Source: Actinomycetota bacterium (GTDB taxonomy: Bacteria > Actinomycetota > Geothermincolia > Geothermincolales > RBG-13-55-18). Taken from it: 64,000 bases of DNA. How positions within the stretch are numbered: the stretch's first letter is position 1; every line of letters begins with the position of its first letter. Made by a program: the position numbers and the translations under genes. Under the pieces are notes generated by a model that was given only the letters and a program-made list of their open reading frames with translations, was not told the origin of the DNA and made no database searches. This document shows positions 44,312 to 54,878 of this stretch, one piece after another. The stretch covers positions 248,001 to 312,000 of the forward strand of contig JACIXB010000021.1 in assembly GCA_014360685.1 (NCBI GenBank). The letters are read 5' to 3'.

Positions 44312-46612
44312 TTACCATTTTTTCCTGTCCTGCCTGAACCGGTTGCCCTCCCCCTTTCCCCGGTTGCGCGGGGAGGACTGCCGACCTTGGGAACCGGGGG
44401 AATGCCGGGGTTGGGGGCGGTTGTCCTTGAACCCCTTGGTCTTCCCTTCCTCCCTTTGTGCTCCGGCGACCACGCTCTCTTCCGGAACCTTGAGGTTCAG
44501 GCCGCGCAGGTTCACACGGCCCAACTTGTCTATCTCCATCACCTCCACCCGGATCTTGTCCCCCACGTTAAGAACATCCTCCACGCGATCCACGCGCCTG
44601 TCGGACAACTTGGAGATATGGATGAGGCCTTCCTTCCCGGGCAGATATTCAACGAAGGCCCCGAAGCTGGTGGTGCGGGTGACCGTGCCCTCGAACTGCT
44701 CGCCCGGCTGGGCCTCGTGGATGATCTGTTCCACCATCCTCTTGGCCGCCTCCGCGCTGGCCAGGTCCTTGGCGGTTATGAATATCCTTCCATCGTCCTC
44801 GATGTCCAGCTCCACGTCGTACTCGGTTATGATGCGGTGGATGACCTTTCCGCCGGGGCCGATCACCTCGCGTATCTTTTCCACCGGGACTTCGAAGGTT
44901 ATGACCCGCGGGGCGTAGGGTGAGAGCTCCGGCCGGGGTTCGGCGATGGCCTCCCGCATCTTCTTCAGGACGTAGAGGCGTGCCTCGCGGGCCTGTTCCA
45001 AGGCCTTCTCCATGGTCTCCACGGAGATTCCCCGTATCTTCATGTCCATCTGAAGGGCGGTGACCCCGTCCTCGGTCCCGGCCACCTTGAAGTCCATGTC
45101 CCCGTACTTGTCCTCTATGCCCTGGATATCGGTGAGCACCACCGTGCGGTCTTCCTCCTTGATCAGGCCCATGGCTATGCCCCCCACCGCCTTCTTATCC
45201 TTGACCGGCACCCCGGCGTCCATAAGGGCCAGGCTGGAGGCGCACACCGAGGCCATGGAGGTGGACCCGTTGGATGAGAGAACCTCGGAGACCAGTCGGA
45301 TGGTATAGGGAAACTCCTCCTCGTCCGGGATGAGGGTGACCAGGGCCCTCTCCGCGAGTGCGCCGTGGCCGATCTCCCTGCGCCTCGGTCCTCGCAGGAT
45401 GCCCGTTTCCCCCACGCAGAACGGGGGGAAGTTGTAATGGTGCATGAACCTCTTGCTCTCCTCGGGCGAGAGGTCGTCGATGCGCTGCATGTCGCTTATC
45501 GGTCCCAGGGTGAGTAGGGTGAGCACCTGGGTCAGGCCGCGGGCGAACAGGCCCGAGCCGTGGGTGCGCGATACCAGTCCCACCTCGCAGGTTATGGGGC
45601 GTATTTCCTCGGGCCTCCTCCCATCCACCCGCAGGTCCTCCTCCACGATCATACGGCGCATACAGCTCCCCACCAGGCGGTCGAAGTATTCCTTGAGGGC
45701 GGCCAGGAATTCCTCCGTGGTCCCCTCTATCTCCACGGCCAGGACGAACTCGTTGAGGAGATTCTCCAGTGCCTTGTCCCGCTCCGGCTTATCCGCCTGG
45801 TTCCTGGCCATCTCCCGCAGCAGGTTCTCAACCTTGGCCTTCATGTCCGGGAAACGGTTCTCCACGGCCTCGAAGTCGAACTTGCGGAGGTTCACCTCCC
45901 GCTTGGGTTTGCCCACCTCCTGGATCATCTGCTGCTGGAGCCGGATCATCTCCCGGATGCCCTGCTTGGAGAACTCCAAGGCCTCCACCAAGTCGGCCTC
46001 CGAGACCTGGGAAGCGCCCGCCTCCACCATGATGATGTCCACTTCGTTGCTCTCCGGGTCCAGGATCCCGGCCACCACCAGGTCCAGGGCGCTCCTCTCC
46101 ATCTCCGGTATGGTGGGGTTGATGGCCAGGCCTTCCGGGAAGAGTCCCACCCTGACCGCTCCCACCGGCCCGTTGAAGGGGATGTTGGATATGCATAGAG
46201 CCGCCGAGGCCCCGTTGACCGCCAGCACGTCGGGGTGGTTTATCTGGTCCACGGAGAGGATAGTGGCTATCACCTGCACCTCGATACGCATCCCTTCCGG
46301 GAAATTGGGCCGCAGGGGGCGGTCTATGAGCCGCGCGGTGAGAATGGATTTCTCCGAGGGGCGTCCCTCACGGCGGAAGAACCCGCCGGGGATCTTCCCC
46401 GCCGCGTACATCCTCTCCTCTACGTCCACCACCAGGGGGAAGAAATCCCGGTCCACCTCGTTCTTGGAACCCATGGCCGTGACCAGGATGTCCGTTCCCC
46501 CGCAGGATACCACCACCGCTCCGTCGGCCAGGCTGGCCAGTTTGCCCACCTCGAAGCTGATGGTTTTGCCGAACAGTTCGGCCGAGAACCTTTTCACTTC
46601 ACCGTCGGTCAT
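44312..46612 (-). CDS. pnp: polyribonucleotide nucleotidyltransferase (PNPase)
   Basis: PNPase degrades RNA from the 3' end with phosphate. The 766 residues contain two RNase PH domains (about 10-225 and 320-545) joined by a helical linker, a KH domain at about 560-620 ([20 protein letters not shown]) and an S1 domain at about 628-700 ([20 protein letters not shown]). A basic Gln/Arg-rich tail of about 60 residues follows. I chose the ATG at 46612 because the conserved region starts right after it; the frame is open to 46672. It follows rpsO after 56 bases, the classical rpsO-pnp pair. Confidence 0.97.
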   Translation of the reverse strand: MTDGEVKRFSAELFGKTISFEVGKLASLADGAVVVSCGGTDILVTAMGSKNEVDRDFFPLVVDVEERMYAAGKIPGGFFRREGRPSEKSILTARLIDRPLRPNFPEGMRIEVQVIATILSVDQINHPDVLAVNGASAALCISNIPFNGPVGAVRVGLFPEGLAINPTIPEMERSALDLVVAGILDPESNEVDIIMVEAGASQVSEADLVEALEFSKQGIREMIRLQQQMIQEVGKPKREVNLRKFDFEAVENRFPDMKAKVENLLREMARNQADKPERDKALENLLNEFVLAVEIEGTTEEFLAALKEYFDRLVGSCMRRMIVEEDLRVDGRRPEEIRPITCEVGLVSRTHGSGLFARGLTQVLTLLTLGPISDMQRIDDLSPEESKRFMHHYNFPPFCVGETGILRGPRRREIGHGALAERALVTLIPDEEEFPYTIRLVSEVLSSNGSTSMASVCASSLALMDAGVPVKDKKAVGGIAMGLIKEEDRTVVLTDIQGIEDKYGDMDFKVAGTEDGVTALQMDMKIRGISVETMEKALEQAREARLYVLKKMREAIAEPRPELSPYAPRVITFEVPVEKIREVIGPGGKVIHRIITEYDVELDIEDDGRIFITAKDLASAEAAKRMVEQIIHEAQPGEQFEGTVTRTTSFGAFVEYLPGKEGLIHISKLSDRRVDRVEDVLNVGDKIRVEVMEIDKLGRVNLRGLNLKVPEESVVAGAQREEGKTKGFKDNRPQPRHSPGSQGRQSSPRNRGKGEGNRFRQDRKKW

Positions 46613-46668
46613 TCTCTTCTCATCTCCATTCGTGAATAGAATCCGGCTCCGCGCGTCCCCGGGGCGGA

Positions 46669-46938
46669 TCAACGGCGGAGCCCGAGCCGCTCGATAAGCT
46701 GGCGGTACCTTTCCACGTCCTTTTCCCTGAGGTAATTGAGCAGCCTCCTGCGCTTGCCGACCATCTTCAGGAGTCCCCTCCGGGAATGGTGGTCCTTCTT
46801 GTGCACCTTCAGGTGCTCGGTGAGCTCCTCGATGCGCTTGGTGAGGAGAGCTATCTGGACCTCCGCGGAACCTGTGTCCTTGTCATGGGCACGGAATTCC
46901 CGGATGATGGACTGCTTCTCCTCGCTGGAGAGGGTCAT
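46669..46938 (-). CDS. rpsO: 30S ribosomal protein S15
   Basis: S15 binds the central domain of 16S rRNA. The 89 residues starting [15 protein letters not shown] contain [28 protein letters not shown] and [10 protein letters not shown], the normal S15 sequence. The ATG at 46938 has GGAGGTG 6-8 bases upstream; a GTG three codons earlier overlaps that site and is rejected. Its leader of about 110 bases is strongly structured, see the entry at 46945. Confidence 0.97.
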   Translation of the reverse strand: MTLSSEEKQSIIREFRAHDKDTGSAEVQIALLTKRIEELTEHLKVHKKDHHSRRGLLKMVGKRRRLLNYLREKDVERYRQLIERLGLRR

Positions 46939-46944
46939 GCCTTT

Positions 46945-47052
46945 CACCTCCTAGATCCCCGTAGGCCCAAGCAGGGGGCGGCAACCACCCTCCCTAGGCC
47001 TAGGTTCGGGCGGGACGTTCCCACCCACAACCTATTCTTCCTCTCTAACCTC
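46945..47052 (-). promoter_or_regulatory. structured rpsO leader, possible S15 autoregulatory site
   Basis: Between the predicted start site and rpsO the minus-strand RNA can form a hairpin GGTT-GGG-GGG with CCC-CCC-AACC, contains the palindrome CCTAGGCCTAGG, and shows a small hairpin CCTA/TAGG that would cover part of the ribosome site TAGGAGG. S15 represses its own synthesis through leader RNA in several phyla, with unrelated structures. This leader could act the same way; the fold is my reading by eye. Confidence 0.35.
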
Positions 47053-47058
47053 CCCTCG

Positions 47059-47088
47059 ATGATAGCACAGCGGCGAGAGAGGGGTAAA
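47059..47088 (-). promoter_or_regulatory. candidate promoter of rpsO-pnp
   Basis: TTTACC (47088-47083), an 18-base spacer and TATCAT (47064-47059) on the minus strand match 4 of 6 and 5 of 6 consensus bases. The 236 bases between it and ribF show no gene. Confidence 0.45.
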
Positions 47089-47324
47089 TCGGGGCCGGCC
47101 TACGCGGAGAGTCCTCGGAGCCGGCCGCACTTGACCCCAAGCCTTGGCCGGGAAAAAGCGGGCAATCCACCCGGAGGCATTCAAGGCCCGGTGGGGCGGC
47201 TCCGGGGAGAGGGGAATCTTAGGCGCAGCCCTCCGGGCCGGTTCACCGCCGCCAGGATGAGGGTAAAGCCGGGCAGGATACGGTGAGCAGTGCTCCCAAG
47301 GGGTCAGGCCCGCCGCGTCCCCGC

Positions 47325-48254
47325 CTAGAACCCCCGCAGGGTCTCCCGGACGTCCCTGGCGATCTGTTCCCGCAGGGCCTCCGGGCTCTCGAAGACCATC
47401 TCCCCCCGCAGCCTCCTGCGGAAGGATACACCCATGTACCGGTTGTAAAGCCCCTCTCCCTCCCATCCGGGCATGTGGACCTCTATCCTCCGCCTTGGAT
47501 GGAGGTGGGTGAAGGTAGGCGCCCTACCGATATAGATCACCGCGGGCACCACCTTGCCCTCCAGGTGGGCTTCCCCCGCGTACACGCCGTTGGCGGGCAC
47601 GCAGCGATCGTCGTGGACCTCCACGTTGGCGGTAGGAAAACCCAGGCTCCTTCCCCTGCCGTCCCCCCTGACCACCACGCCCTCCACCATGTAATCCCAT
47701 CCCAGGCGGCGCGCGGCTTCCTCCACCCTCCCTTCCTCCACCAGTTTCCTTATGGCGGTGCTGGAGACCACCTCGCCGTCCACCACGAGCAGGGGTACCG
47801 GGGTCACCCCCATGCCGTAATGTGCCCCCAGGGAAACCAGGAGGGAAATGTCCCCCTCCCCACCGCGTCCGAAACGGAAGTTCTCCCCCAGGACCACCTC
47901 CCGGGCGTGGAGTTTCCCGGCCAGGATCTCGGACACGAACCTCTCCGCGGTGATGTCCGCAAAGGCGCGGTCAAAGTGGACCATGAGCACCAGGTCCACG
48001 TCCATCTCCTCCAGTAGGCGCAGCTTCTGGGCGCTGGAGGAGAGGAGCTTGGGATGCTTGCCCGGGCTGAGGGTTTCCAGGGGGTGTCGGTCGAAGGTGA
48101 AGACCACGCAGCGCAGCCCCAGCTCCCGGGCCTCCAGGTGGGCCATCTCTATGATGCGGCGGTGACCCAGGTGCACGCCGTCGAACATCCCGATGGTCAC
48201 CACTGTCTCGCCCAGGTCAGCGGGCACGGCTTCCAGGCCGGGGATTATTTCCAT
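47325..48254 (-). CDS. ribF: bifunctional riboflavin kinase / FAD synthetase
   Basis: RibF turns riboflavin into FMN and then FAD. The 309 residues have the FAD-synthetase domain at 1-185 (TIGMFDGVHLGHRRII near 21-36 with the nucleotidyl-transfer HxGH-type motif, VVFTFDRHPLE, and VLGENFRFGRGGEGD) and the riboflavin kinase domain at about 185-305 (GDGRGRSLGFPTANVEV, NGVYAGEA). It makes the ligand of the FMN riboswitch at 33345. It follows truB after 140 bases and GAGGAG precedes its ATG. Confidence 0.96.
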   Translation of the reverse strand: MEIIPGLEAVPADLGETVVTIGMFDGVHLGHRRIIEMAHLEARELGLRCVVFTFDRHPLETLSPGKHPKLLSSSAQKLRLLEEMDVDLVLMVHFDRAFADITAERFVSEILAGKLHAREVVLGENFRFGRGGEGDISLLVSLGAHYGMGVTPVPLLVVDGEVVSSTAIRKLVEEGRVEEAARRLGWDYMVEGVVVRGDGRGRSLGFPTANVEVHDDRCVPANGVYAGEAHLEGKVVPAVIYIGRAPTFTHLHPRRRIEVHMPGWEGEGLYNRYMGVSFRRRLRGEMVFESPEALREQIARDVRETLRGF

Positions 48255-48394
48255 GACTCCTCGCGGCGGTCTTACTCCATGAGCTTCTTCTCCACCTTCG
48301 CCCGGGGAGGTCCCCGGATCCGTTCAAATTCCCGGCCATCATCGGGGTCCACGCCGGGTCTCCCAAAATCCCTTCGACTACCGAAAATACCCTC

Positions 48395-49312
48395 CTACCC
48401 GTTCAAGGCCATCAGGCGTCTCGGGCGCAGGCAGGCCGGGCTCGCCTGGGCCTCGTAGACACCGATAAGCTCCCCGCGGTAGGTCACGGCCAGGATCTCC
48501 CCTCCGGACAACTTTCCATCCCACTCCAGCAACGCCGGGGCCAGCGGCGCTCCGTGAAGGGCTTTCTTCAGCCCCTCCCTCCTCAACTCCGCCCTGCGGT
48601 ACCCCCTTAACGCTTCCAGGGGCGGAAGGACCGCCGCCTTCCCTCTCTCCAGCCTCAGGGCGAATTCCTCCAGGGTCAACGCCTCCTCCAACCGGTAGGG
48701 ACCCGAGGCCAGCCGCCGCAGGCCCGCCAGCGTCCCCCCGCAACCCAGCATCTCACCCAGGCGGCGGGCCAGCTCCCTCACGTAGGTACCCGGCGAGCAG
48801 CTGACCCGGAAGTCCACCTCCACCACATCCCCGGTGCGGCAGGAGAGCACCTCCGCCTCGTAGACCTCCACCCGCCGCGGCCTGCGAGGAGCCTCCTTCC
48901 CCCTCCGGGCATAATAATACAGGGGTTTCCCCTCGTGTTTAACGGCGGAAAAACGCGGCGGGAGCTGCTCGTGGATCCCCACCAGGGAACGGACCGCTTC
49001 CCGCACCTCTTCCTCGTCCCCCCGGAAAAGGCTCCGGGAGACCACCTTCCCCTCCAGGTCCAGGGTATCGGTCTCCATGCCCAGGATGACCGTGCCCTCG
49101 TATACCTTGGGGTCGCCGGGCACGTAAGGCGCCAGCCTGGTTGCCTTTCCGGTGAGCACCACCAGGAGGCCGGAGGCCTGGGGATCCAGCGTTCCGGCGT
49201 GCCCCGCCCTCTGCGCTCCCAGCTTCCGCCTCACCTCCTGGACCAGGTCGTGGGAAGTGGGTCCCGACTGCTTGTCCAGGAGAACCAGGCCGTCCACGGA
49301 TCCCCTATCCAT
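48395..49312 (-). CDS. truB: tRNA pseudouridine-55 synthase
   Basis: TruB makes pseudouridine 55 in the T-loop of tRNAs. The 305 residues start MDRGSVDGLVLLDKQSGPTSHD, with catalytic Asp43 in GHAGTLDPQASG, YEGTVILGMETDTLD near 70, and VSCSPGTYVRELA near 170; a PUA-like end follows. I use the ATG at 49312 because the conserved part begins there, although the frame continues to 49396. It overlaps the end of nrnA by 8 bases, the standard rbfA-nrnA-truB-ribF order. Confidence 0.95.
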   Translation of the reverse strand: MDRGSVDGLVLLDKQSGPTSHDLVQEVRRKLGAQRAGHAGTLDPQASGLLVVLTGKATRLAPYVPGDPKVYEGTVILGMETDTLDLEGKVVSRSLFRGDEEEVREAVRSLVGIHEQLPPRFSAVKHEGKPLYYYARRGKEAPRRPRRVEVYEAEVLSCRTGDVVEVDFRVSCSPGTYVRELARRLGEMLGCGGTLAGLRRLASGPYRLEEALTLEEFALRLERGKAAVLPPLEALRGYRRAELRREGLKKALHGAPLAPALLEWDGKLSGGEILAVTYRGELIGVYEAQASPACLRPRRLMALNG

Positions 49313-50282
49313 GTCCGGCTTCCCGCAGGGCCTCCACCAGCCGGGCGAGGCTGCCCTCCAGGTCCAGGTCCGAGGTATATCCGGCGGCGCCGGCATGCCC
49401 GCCGCCTCCCAGCGCCCTGGCCACGGGGCCCACCTCCGCCCCGTCCCGGGAGCGCAGGCTGACCCTGATCCTCCCGTCCTCCAGCTCCTTGAACAACGCG
49501 GCCACCTTGGTTCCCCGTACCGTACGGAGGTGGTCGATGAGATCTTCCGTCTCCGGCAAGGAGGCTCCCGTCTCCCTGAGGTCCCTCTGGGTTACGTAGC
49601 TGTATACCAGCCCCAGATCCGGAAGGACTTCCGCCCTCTCCAGGGCCCTTCCCATCAAGCGGGTGTAGGAAAGGGACTGGCTCTCGTAGACCTCCCTGGA
49701 TATGGCGGCCAGATCGGCTCCCGCTGCGGCCAGCTCCGAGGCCACCGCCAGGGCCCCCGGACCGGTGTTGCGGTGTTGGAAGCGGCCGGTATCGGTCACC
49801 AACCCGGTGTACAAGCAGGTGGCCGCCTCGGGCGTTAAATCCCAGTTACCCTTTCTCGACAGCCTGTATACCAGCTCGGAGGTGGAGGAAGCCCCGGGAT
49901 CCACCAGGTTCACGTCCCCGAAAAGGCTGTTGTCTTCGTGGTGGTCCACGTTCAAGAGGACATCCGCCCCCTCCGCCCGGGACCACAACCCGTCCAGGCG
50001 GTCCGGATTGCTGCAATCCAGGGCAACGAACAGGTCCGCCTTGTCCGGCAATTCCTCCGGGTGGAACAGGCAATCGCGCCCCGGCAGGAACAGGTATTGC
50101 GGGGGAAACTTCTCGGGCTGGGGCAGGGCGGAATGTACCTCCTTGCCCAATGCCCGCAGGATCAAGGTCAGGCCGAGGAGGGAACCGATCCCGTCGCCAT
50201 CGGGATTCACGTGGGAGGAAAGACAGACCACGAACCCCTCCTCCACCGCCTTGACGGCAGCCTCAAACGCGTCTCCTTGCAT
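49305..50282 (-). CDS. nrnA: DHH/DHHA1 phosphoesterase, oligoribonuclease NrnA-like
   Basis: NrnA degrades short RNA oligomers and dephosphorylates pAp. The 325 residues contain the DHH-domain motifs SSHVNPDGDGIGS near 22-34, VALDCSNPDR near 81 and NVDHHEDN near 109, and a DHHA1 domain with GGGGHAGAAG near 288-297. The frame is open upstream to 50480, but that part is Gly/Arg-rich; the ATG at 50282 fits the family start, with GGAG 13 bases upstream, a weak site. The 210 bases up to rbfA are otherwise without a gene. Confidence 0.92.
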   Translation of the reverse strand: MQGDAFEAAVKAVEEGFVVCLSSHVNPDGDGIGSLLGLTLILRALGKEVHSALPQPEKFPPQYLFLPGRDCLFHPEELPDKADLFVALDCSNPDRLDGLWSRAEGADVLLNVDHHEDNSLFGDVNLVDPGASSTSELVYRLSRKGNWDLTPEAATCLYTGLVTDTGRFQHRNTGPGALAVASELAAAGADLAAISREVYESQSLSYTRLMGRALERAEVLPDLGLVYSYVTQRDLRETGASLPETEDLIDHLRTVRGTKVAALFKELEDGRIRVSLRSRDGAEVGPVARALGGGGHAGAAGYTSDLDLEGSLARLVEALREAGHG

Positions 50283-50492
50283 TACGTGTCCAGCTCCACC
50301 GGCCTTCCCGGCCACCCTTCGATCCTCGCCTCTCTTCCGTCGACCCCCACCGTCCCGGTCGCCTGCAGCGTTTACCTTTCCTTGCCCTTGCGGTGCCCCC
50401 TCAGTCCCAGCACCTCCCTGGCGCATCGGGTTATCGATAGTATTTACAATCCCCGCGTGTTGTCGGCCCCGTCGACCCACCGTGTCCCCCGC

Positions 50493-50867
50493 TCAGGTGA
50501 TCTCACCTTCCTCTTCGGTTCCGTCCTCCTCCCTCAGGTGATGGAGGATGCCCTGCACCCGCTGGCTGGTCTCCGCCCCACGGTCCTGTAAGAGGACCAG
50601 CTCCGGGGTATACCGAAGGCGGACCCTCCTCCCCAGTTCCCGGCGCAAAAAACCCCTGGCCCTTTTCAGGGCTTGCAATGAGGCCTCGGATTCCTCGTCC
50701 GAACCCAGAAAACTCAGCCATACCCGGGCCACGCGCAGGTCCGGGGAGACCTCCACCCTGGTCACGGTGACGAACCCCACCCGGGGGTCTTTGATCTCCG
50801 CCTGCAGTATCTCGCCCAAGGCCTCCTTGCAGGCCTCGTTGACCCTCTTCATGCGCTCGGGAATCAT
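50493..50867 (-). CDS. rbfA: 30S ribosome-binding factor RbfA
   Basis: RbfA helps mature the 5' end of 16S rRNA on the 30S particle. The 124 residues start MIPERMKRVNEACKEALGEI, with DPRVGFVTVTRVEVSPDLR and a single KH-like fold, RGFLRRELGRRVRLRYTPEL. The C-terminal tail is acidic. It follows the DUF503 gene after 58 bases in the infB-rbfA part of the operon. Confidence 0.95.
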   Translation of the reverse strand: MIPERMKRVNEACKEALGEILQAEIKDPRVGFVTVTRVEVSPDLRVARVWLSFLGSDEESEASLQALKRARGFLRRELGRRVRLRYTPELVLLQDRGAETSQRVQGILHHLREEDGTEEEGEIT

Positions 50868-50925
50868 GGGTAACCATCCCTCGCGGGCCTTCCACGCCGC
50901 CTGGCGTCGCGTCCCGTGACGGCGT

Positions 50926-51213
50926 TCAGGGAGTGAAGATGGTGATCGGGGAGTCCAGGACCTCCGCCTTGCCCAGGGAACGGACGGCGCGGTCCACGCG
51001 ATTCAGGGTCTCCCTGGCGGTGTACTCGCTGTTACTCACGCAGGTTATCCCCAGGCTGCAGACCTGCCACAGATCGTGCTTGTCCACCTCGGCCACGGCC
51101 ACGTTGAAACGGCTGCGGGTCCGGTCGATGATGCTCTTCACCACTTGCCTCTTCTCCTTGAGGCTGCGGCACTCCGGCAGGTAAAGTTCCATCCTCAGGG
51201 CTCCGACGTACAC
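50926..51213 (-). CDS. DUF503 (YlxP-like) protein
   Basis: The 95 residues show the DUF503 pattern: MYVGALRMELYLPECRSLKEKR at the start, then FNVAVAEVDKHDLWQ near 36-50 and a Ser/Asn-rich turn CVSNSEYTA. It is a small protein with a ferredoxin-like fold and no known reaction. In Bacillus, ylxP lies between infB and rbfA, as here, so a role in ribosome assembly or initiation is inferred from position. Start is GTG with AGGAGG 8 bases upstream. Confidence 0.92.
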   Translation of the reverse strand: MYVGALRMELYLPECRSLKEKRQVVKSIIDRTRSRFNVAVAEVDKHDLWQVCSLGITCVSNSEYTARETLNRVDRAVRSLGKAEVLDSPITIFTP

Positions 51214-51226
51214 GGCGGCGACCTCC

Positions 51227-53611
51227 TCAGGAAACCGACGCCCCCTCCTCCGGCGGCTTTTCCCGCACTTCGATCACCTCTATCATGTCGCCCTCCCTGA
51301 TGTCCTGGAAATTCTCCAGTCCCACGCCGCACTCGTAACCGGCGGAAACCGATCTCACGTCGTCCTTGAAGCGCCGCAGGGAAGCCACGCCTCCTTCGTA
51401 GATTATCACCCCGTCCCTCACCAGGCGGACCCTGGAATTACGGGTGATCTCCCCCTCCTTGACCAGGGCGCCGGCCACCGTGCCCTGGCGCGGTACGCGG
51501 AAGGTGGCCCTGACCTCCAGGAGGCCGGTTCTCACCTCTTCATACTCCGGTTTGAGCATCCCTCGGAGGGCCGCTTCCATGTCTTCCAGAAGCTGGTAAA
51601 TGACCCGGTAGGTGCGGATCTCCACCTTCTCCCTTTCCGCCATCTCCTGGGTCTTGGAATCCGGGCGCACGTTGAAGCCCAGGATCACCGCCCCGGAAGC
51701 CTTGGCCAGCATGACGTCGTTCTCGTTGATGGCCCCCACGCCGGCGTGGATGATCTTTACGGTTATCTCCCCCACCTTCAGCTTGAGCACCGAGTCGCGG
51801 ACCGCTTCCACCGAGCCCTGAGTGTCTCCCTTTATTATCAGGTTGAACTCCTGGGCTTCTCCTTCCTGTATCTGACGGAAGAGGTCCTCCAGGGTCAGGG
51901 TTCGCGCCGGCCGCCTGTCTTCCTCCGCCTTTTCCCTGGCCAGCCTAGCTTCCACCAGTGCCCGGGCCTTCTTCTCGTCCTCCACCACCACGAACTCGTC
52001 GCCGGCCTCGGGCACAGTGTTCAGTCCCAGCACTTCCACGGGCATGGAAGGCCCGGCCTTATCCACGTTCCTCCCGCGGTCGTCGATCAAGGCTCTGGCC
52101 TTTCCGTAGGTCTTTCCCGCCACCAGGGCATCCCCCCGCTTGAGGGTCCCCCTCTTGACCAGAACGGTGGCCACCGGGCCTCGACCCTTATCCAGGCGGG
52201 CCTCTATGATGTATCCCCTGGCCGCGGCATCGGGGTTGGCCTTGAGGTCATGGATCTCCCCCAGGAGGAGTATCATCTCCAGCAGGTGGTCCAGATTGGT
52301 CCCCTCCTTGGCCGATACGTCCACGAACACGGTGTCCCCTCCCCATTCCTCGGGGACCAGGTTGAACTCGGTGAGTTGCTGTCTCACCCGGGTGGGATTG
52401 GCCTCCGGCTTGTCGATCTTGTTCACCGCCACCATGATGGGCACCCCCGCCGCCCGGGCATGGTCGATGGCCTCTATGGTCTGGGGCATGACGCCGTCGT
52501 CGGCGGCCACCACCAGGACGGCCAGGTCGGTCACCTTGGCACCCCTGGCCCGCAGGGCGGTGAACGACTCATGTCCCGGGGTATCGATGAAGGTTATCTT
52601 CTGGCCCTGGTATTCCACCACCGAGGCCCCGATGTGCTGGGTGATACCGCCCATCTCGCGGTCGGTCACGTTGGTCTTGCGTATGGCGTCCAAAAGCGAG
52701 GTCTTACCGTGATCCACGTGCCCCATCACCGTCACCACCGGGGGCCTGGGCCGTAATGTTTCGGGGGCGTCCTCCTCGGGGATTATTTCCTCGCTCATCC
52801 TGGTTTTTATCTCCAACTCTATTCCCAGTTCCACGGCCAGCAACTGCAGGTAGTCGTGCGGAATGGGACGATCCACGTCCGACCTCTCCCCGAGGCCGGC
52901 CAGCATGCGCAGTATCTCCACCGGCTTTTTCCCGACCCGCTGAGCGAATTCCTTCACCGTTATCCCTGAGGGTACCCGGAGAGCCTTGCGCATGGGCTTG
53001 GTGACCGGCTCCCGCGCCGCCTTCTCGCGAGCGGCCTTTTCCCTTTCCCGGGCCGGGTGAAGCCTCTGGGGCGACGCCTCGGGTTTTTCGCGGGGAATTT
53101 GCGCCTCCCGCCTTTCCTTGTGAGGCACGGCACGGGGGCGGGCCTCCCGTCGCGTGCCCGAAACCGCTGCCCCCGCCGGCGGTCGGGGCGGCTCCTTCGC
53201 CCTCGGTTCTCCGACCTTCTCTTTTCCGGAAACGGCCGGGGGCTTCTCCCCGGCTCTTACCTCTTTAGCGGGAGGGGATTCCTTTTCCTCCACGTGCGCT
53301 CCGTCAACCCCGGTGGAGATCCTCCCCGCCGCCTCGCCCTTGTCCTTCGGCACGGCTTTCCCGGCCGGCTTCTTCACCCTCCCCTCCGCCTTCTCCTTGG
53401 CCGCGGGGGCTGTAGGCTTGGCGGGTGATTTCTTGCGGACGGGAGCGGCTTTCTTACCCTCCAGCCGTCCCTTGACCGCCCTTTCCAGCTCCTCGTTCAC
53501 CGCCGAAAGCGGATTGTGGATATCCTGCCCCATGGACTGCAGGATCTCCAGGAGCTCCTTGCTGGTGATACCCAGTTCCTTGGCCAGTTGGTGAACCCTT
53601 TTTCCGGCCAT
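51227..53611 (-). CDS. infB: translation initiation factor IF-2
   Basis: IF-2 places initiator tRNA on the ribosome with GTP. The 794 residues have an IF2N module at 1-52 ([20 protein letters not shown]), a long Lys/Ala/Pro/Glu-rich linker at about 55-205, a second IF2N module ([20 protein letters not shown] near 222), the GTPase domain with [13 protein letters not shown] near 297, DTPGHESF and [10 protein letters not shown], and domains II-IV. The linker is typical of actinobacterial IF-2. It lies between nusA and the DUF503 gene. ylxR and the L7Ae-like gene that usually stand between nusA and infB are absent. Confidence 0.97.
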   Translation of the reverse strand: MAGKRVHQLAKELGITSKELLEILQSMGQDIHNPLSAVNEELERAVKGRLEGKKAAPVRKKSPAKPTAPAAKEKAEGRVKKPAGKAVPKDKGEAAGRISTGVDGAHVEEKESPPAKEVRAGEKPPAVSGKEKVGEPRAKEPPRPPAGAAVSGTRREARPRAVPHKERREAQIPREKPEASPQRLHPAREREKAAREKAAREPVTKPMRKALRVPSGITVKEFAQRVGKKPVEILRMLAGLGERSDVDRPIPHDYLQLLAVELGIELEIKTRMSEEIIPEEDAPETLRPRPPVVTVMGHVDHGKTSLLDAIRKTNVTDREMGGITQHIGASVVEYQGQKITFIDTPGHESFTALRARGAKVTDLAVLVVAADDGVMPQTIEAIDHARAAGVPIMVAVNKIDKPEANPTRVRQQLTEFNLVPEEWGGDTVFVDVSAKEGTNLDHLLEMILLLGEIHDLKANPDAAARGYIIEARLDKGRGPVATVLVKRGTLKRGDALVAGKTYGKARALIDDRGRNVDKAGPSMPVEVLGLNTVPEAGDEFVVVEDEKKARALVEARLAREKAEEDRRPARTLTLEDLFRQIQEGEAQEFNLIIKGDTQGSVEAVRDSVLKLKVGEITVKIIHAGVGAINENDVMLAKASGAVILGFNVRPDSKTQEMAEREKVEIRTYRVIYQLLEDMEAALRGMLKPEYEEVRTGLLEVRATFRVPRQGTVAGALVKEGEITRNSRVRLVRDGVIIYEGGVASLRRFKDDVRSVSAGYECGVGLENFQDIREGDMIEVIEVREKPPEEGASVS

Positions 53612-53716
53612 CTTCCATCCTTCCCGGCGAAACCCACTTACTCACGCGGCGGCACGACACTCCGGCCCATGATCCGCTCCGGATATATCATACAAAATAA
53701 AGACAGGCATATCGCC

Positions 53717-54847
53717 TCATTCCCCGTGTCCTTCTTCCCCGCCCTCCGTACCAGAGGCCGGCTCGGCTTCCTGCTCGCCCAGCGCCGATCCGCCATCCGC
53801 TTCCGGTTCCTCCCGGGCATCGGAAGCCCTCCAGGATTCCCCGGGTTTCCCCGCGTGGGCCACGAAAGCTTCCTTCTCCTCTCCCGCCTGCGATTCGCTC
53901 CGGATGTCGATGCGCCAGCCGGTCAACTTGGCGGCCAGGCGTGCGTTCTGTCCCTCACGGCCGATGGCCAGGGAAAGCTGGCTGTCGGGAACGATGACCT
54001 CGCACATCTGTTCCTCGGGGTGATAGACGACCTTCTTCACCGTGGCCGGACTCAGGGCGTTGGCCACGAACTCCTCCGGTTTCGGGCTCCAGGGAACGAT
54101 GTCCACCTTCTCGCCACGCAGCTCGTTGACCACGGTGCGTACCCGCGAACCCCTCGCTCCCACGCAGGCCCCCACGGGATCGACGTTGCGATCGTTGGAG
54201 ACCACGGCTATCTTGGAGCGGTGACCGGGCTCCCTGGCCACGGCCTTGATCTCCACGTAACCGTCCGCTATTTCCGGGACTTCCAGCTCGAAGAGTCGCT
54301 TCAACAACCCTGGGTGGGTGCGGGAGACGATGATCTGTGGGCCCTTGCTCGAACGCCTCACCTCCACCACGTAGACCTTTATTCTCATCCCGTGGCGGTA
54401 CCTTTCGCCGGGCATCTGCTCCGAATGGGGCAGGAGCGCTTCCACCTTGCCCAGGTCCACCAGCGCGTACCGCTGCTCGGATTGCTGTACGATACCGGTT
54501 ACGATATCTCCCACCTTATCCTGGTATTCCTCGTAAACCAGGTCCCGCTCCGCCTCGCGGATGCGTTGCAGGATGACCTGCTTGGCCGTCTGGGCAGCGA
54601 TGCGCCCGAAATCCCGCGGGGTCACCTCCTCCTCGCATGCCTCGCCGGTCTGCTCGTCCTCGCGGCGAGCAAAGACGTGGATACTGCCCGTCTCGCGGTT
54701 AACCTCCACCCTGGCCTCCTCGGAGTGGGGATAATTCTTCTTGTAGGCGGAGAGCAGGGCCGCTTCGAGGGCCTGGATGATGAGCTCGGCGTCGATGCCC
54801 TTTTCCCTTTCGATCTGGCGCAGGGCCTCAAGCCAGTCCTGGTTCAC
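53717..54847 (-). CDS. nusA: transcription termination/antitermination protein NusA
   Basis: NusA binds RNA polymerase and nascent RNA and modulates pausing, termination and antitermination. The 376 residues have the N-terminal polymerase-binding domain (1-125), S1 at about 130-200 ([21 protein letters not shown]), KH1 and KH2 at about 225-345 ([22 protein letters not shown], and [19 protein letters not shown]), then an acidic tail. There is no acidic AR repeat as in E. coli, which is normal outside proteobacteria. It follows rimP after 31 bases. NusA may feed back on the terminator in its own leader at 55372. Confidence 0.96.
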   Translation of the reverse strand: MNQDWLEALRQIEREKGIDAELIIQALEAALLSAYKKNYPHSEEARVEVNRETGSIHVFARREDEQTGEACEEEVTPRDFGRIAAQTAKQVILQRIREAERDLVYEEYQDKVGDIVTGIVQQSEQRYALVDLGKVEALLPHSEQMPGERYRHGMRIKVYVVEVRRSSKGPQIIVSRTHPGLLKRLFELEVPEIADGYVEIKAVAREPGHRSKIAVVSNDRNVDPVGACVGARGSRVRTVVNELRGEKVDIVPWSPKPEEFVANALSPATVKKVVYHPEEQMCEVIVPDSQLSLAIGREGQNARLAAKLTGWRIDIRSESQAGEEKEAFVAHAGKPGESWRASDAREEPEADGGSALGEQEAEPASGTEGGEEGHGE

Positions 54848-54878
54848 CTGAATCCACTCCCTTTTACGGACTCACCCC

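Noticed and set aside
45444-46697. A 417-codon plus-strand frame opposite pnp and the start of rpsO
   Set aside because: Ser/Arg-rich shadow of pnp; no ribosome site and no similarity that I can recognise.
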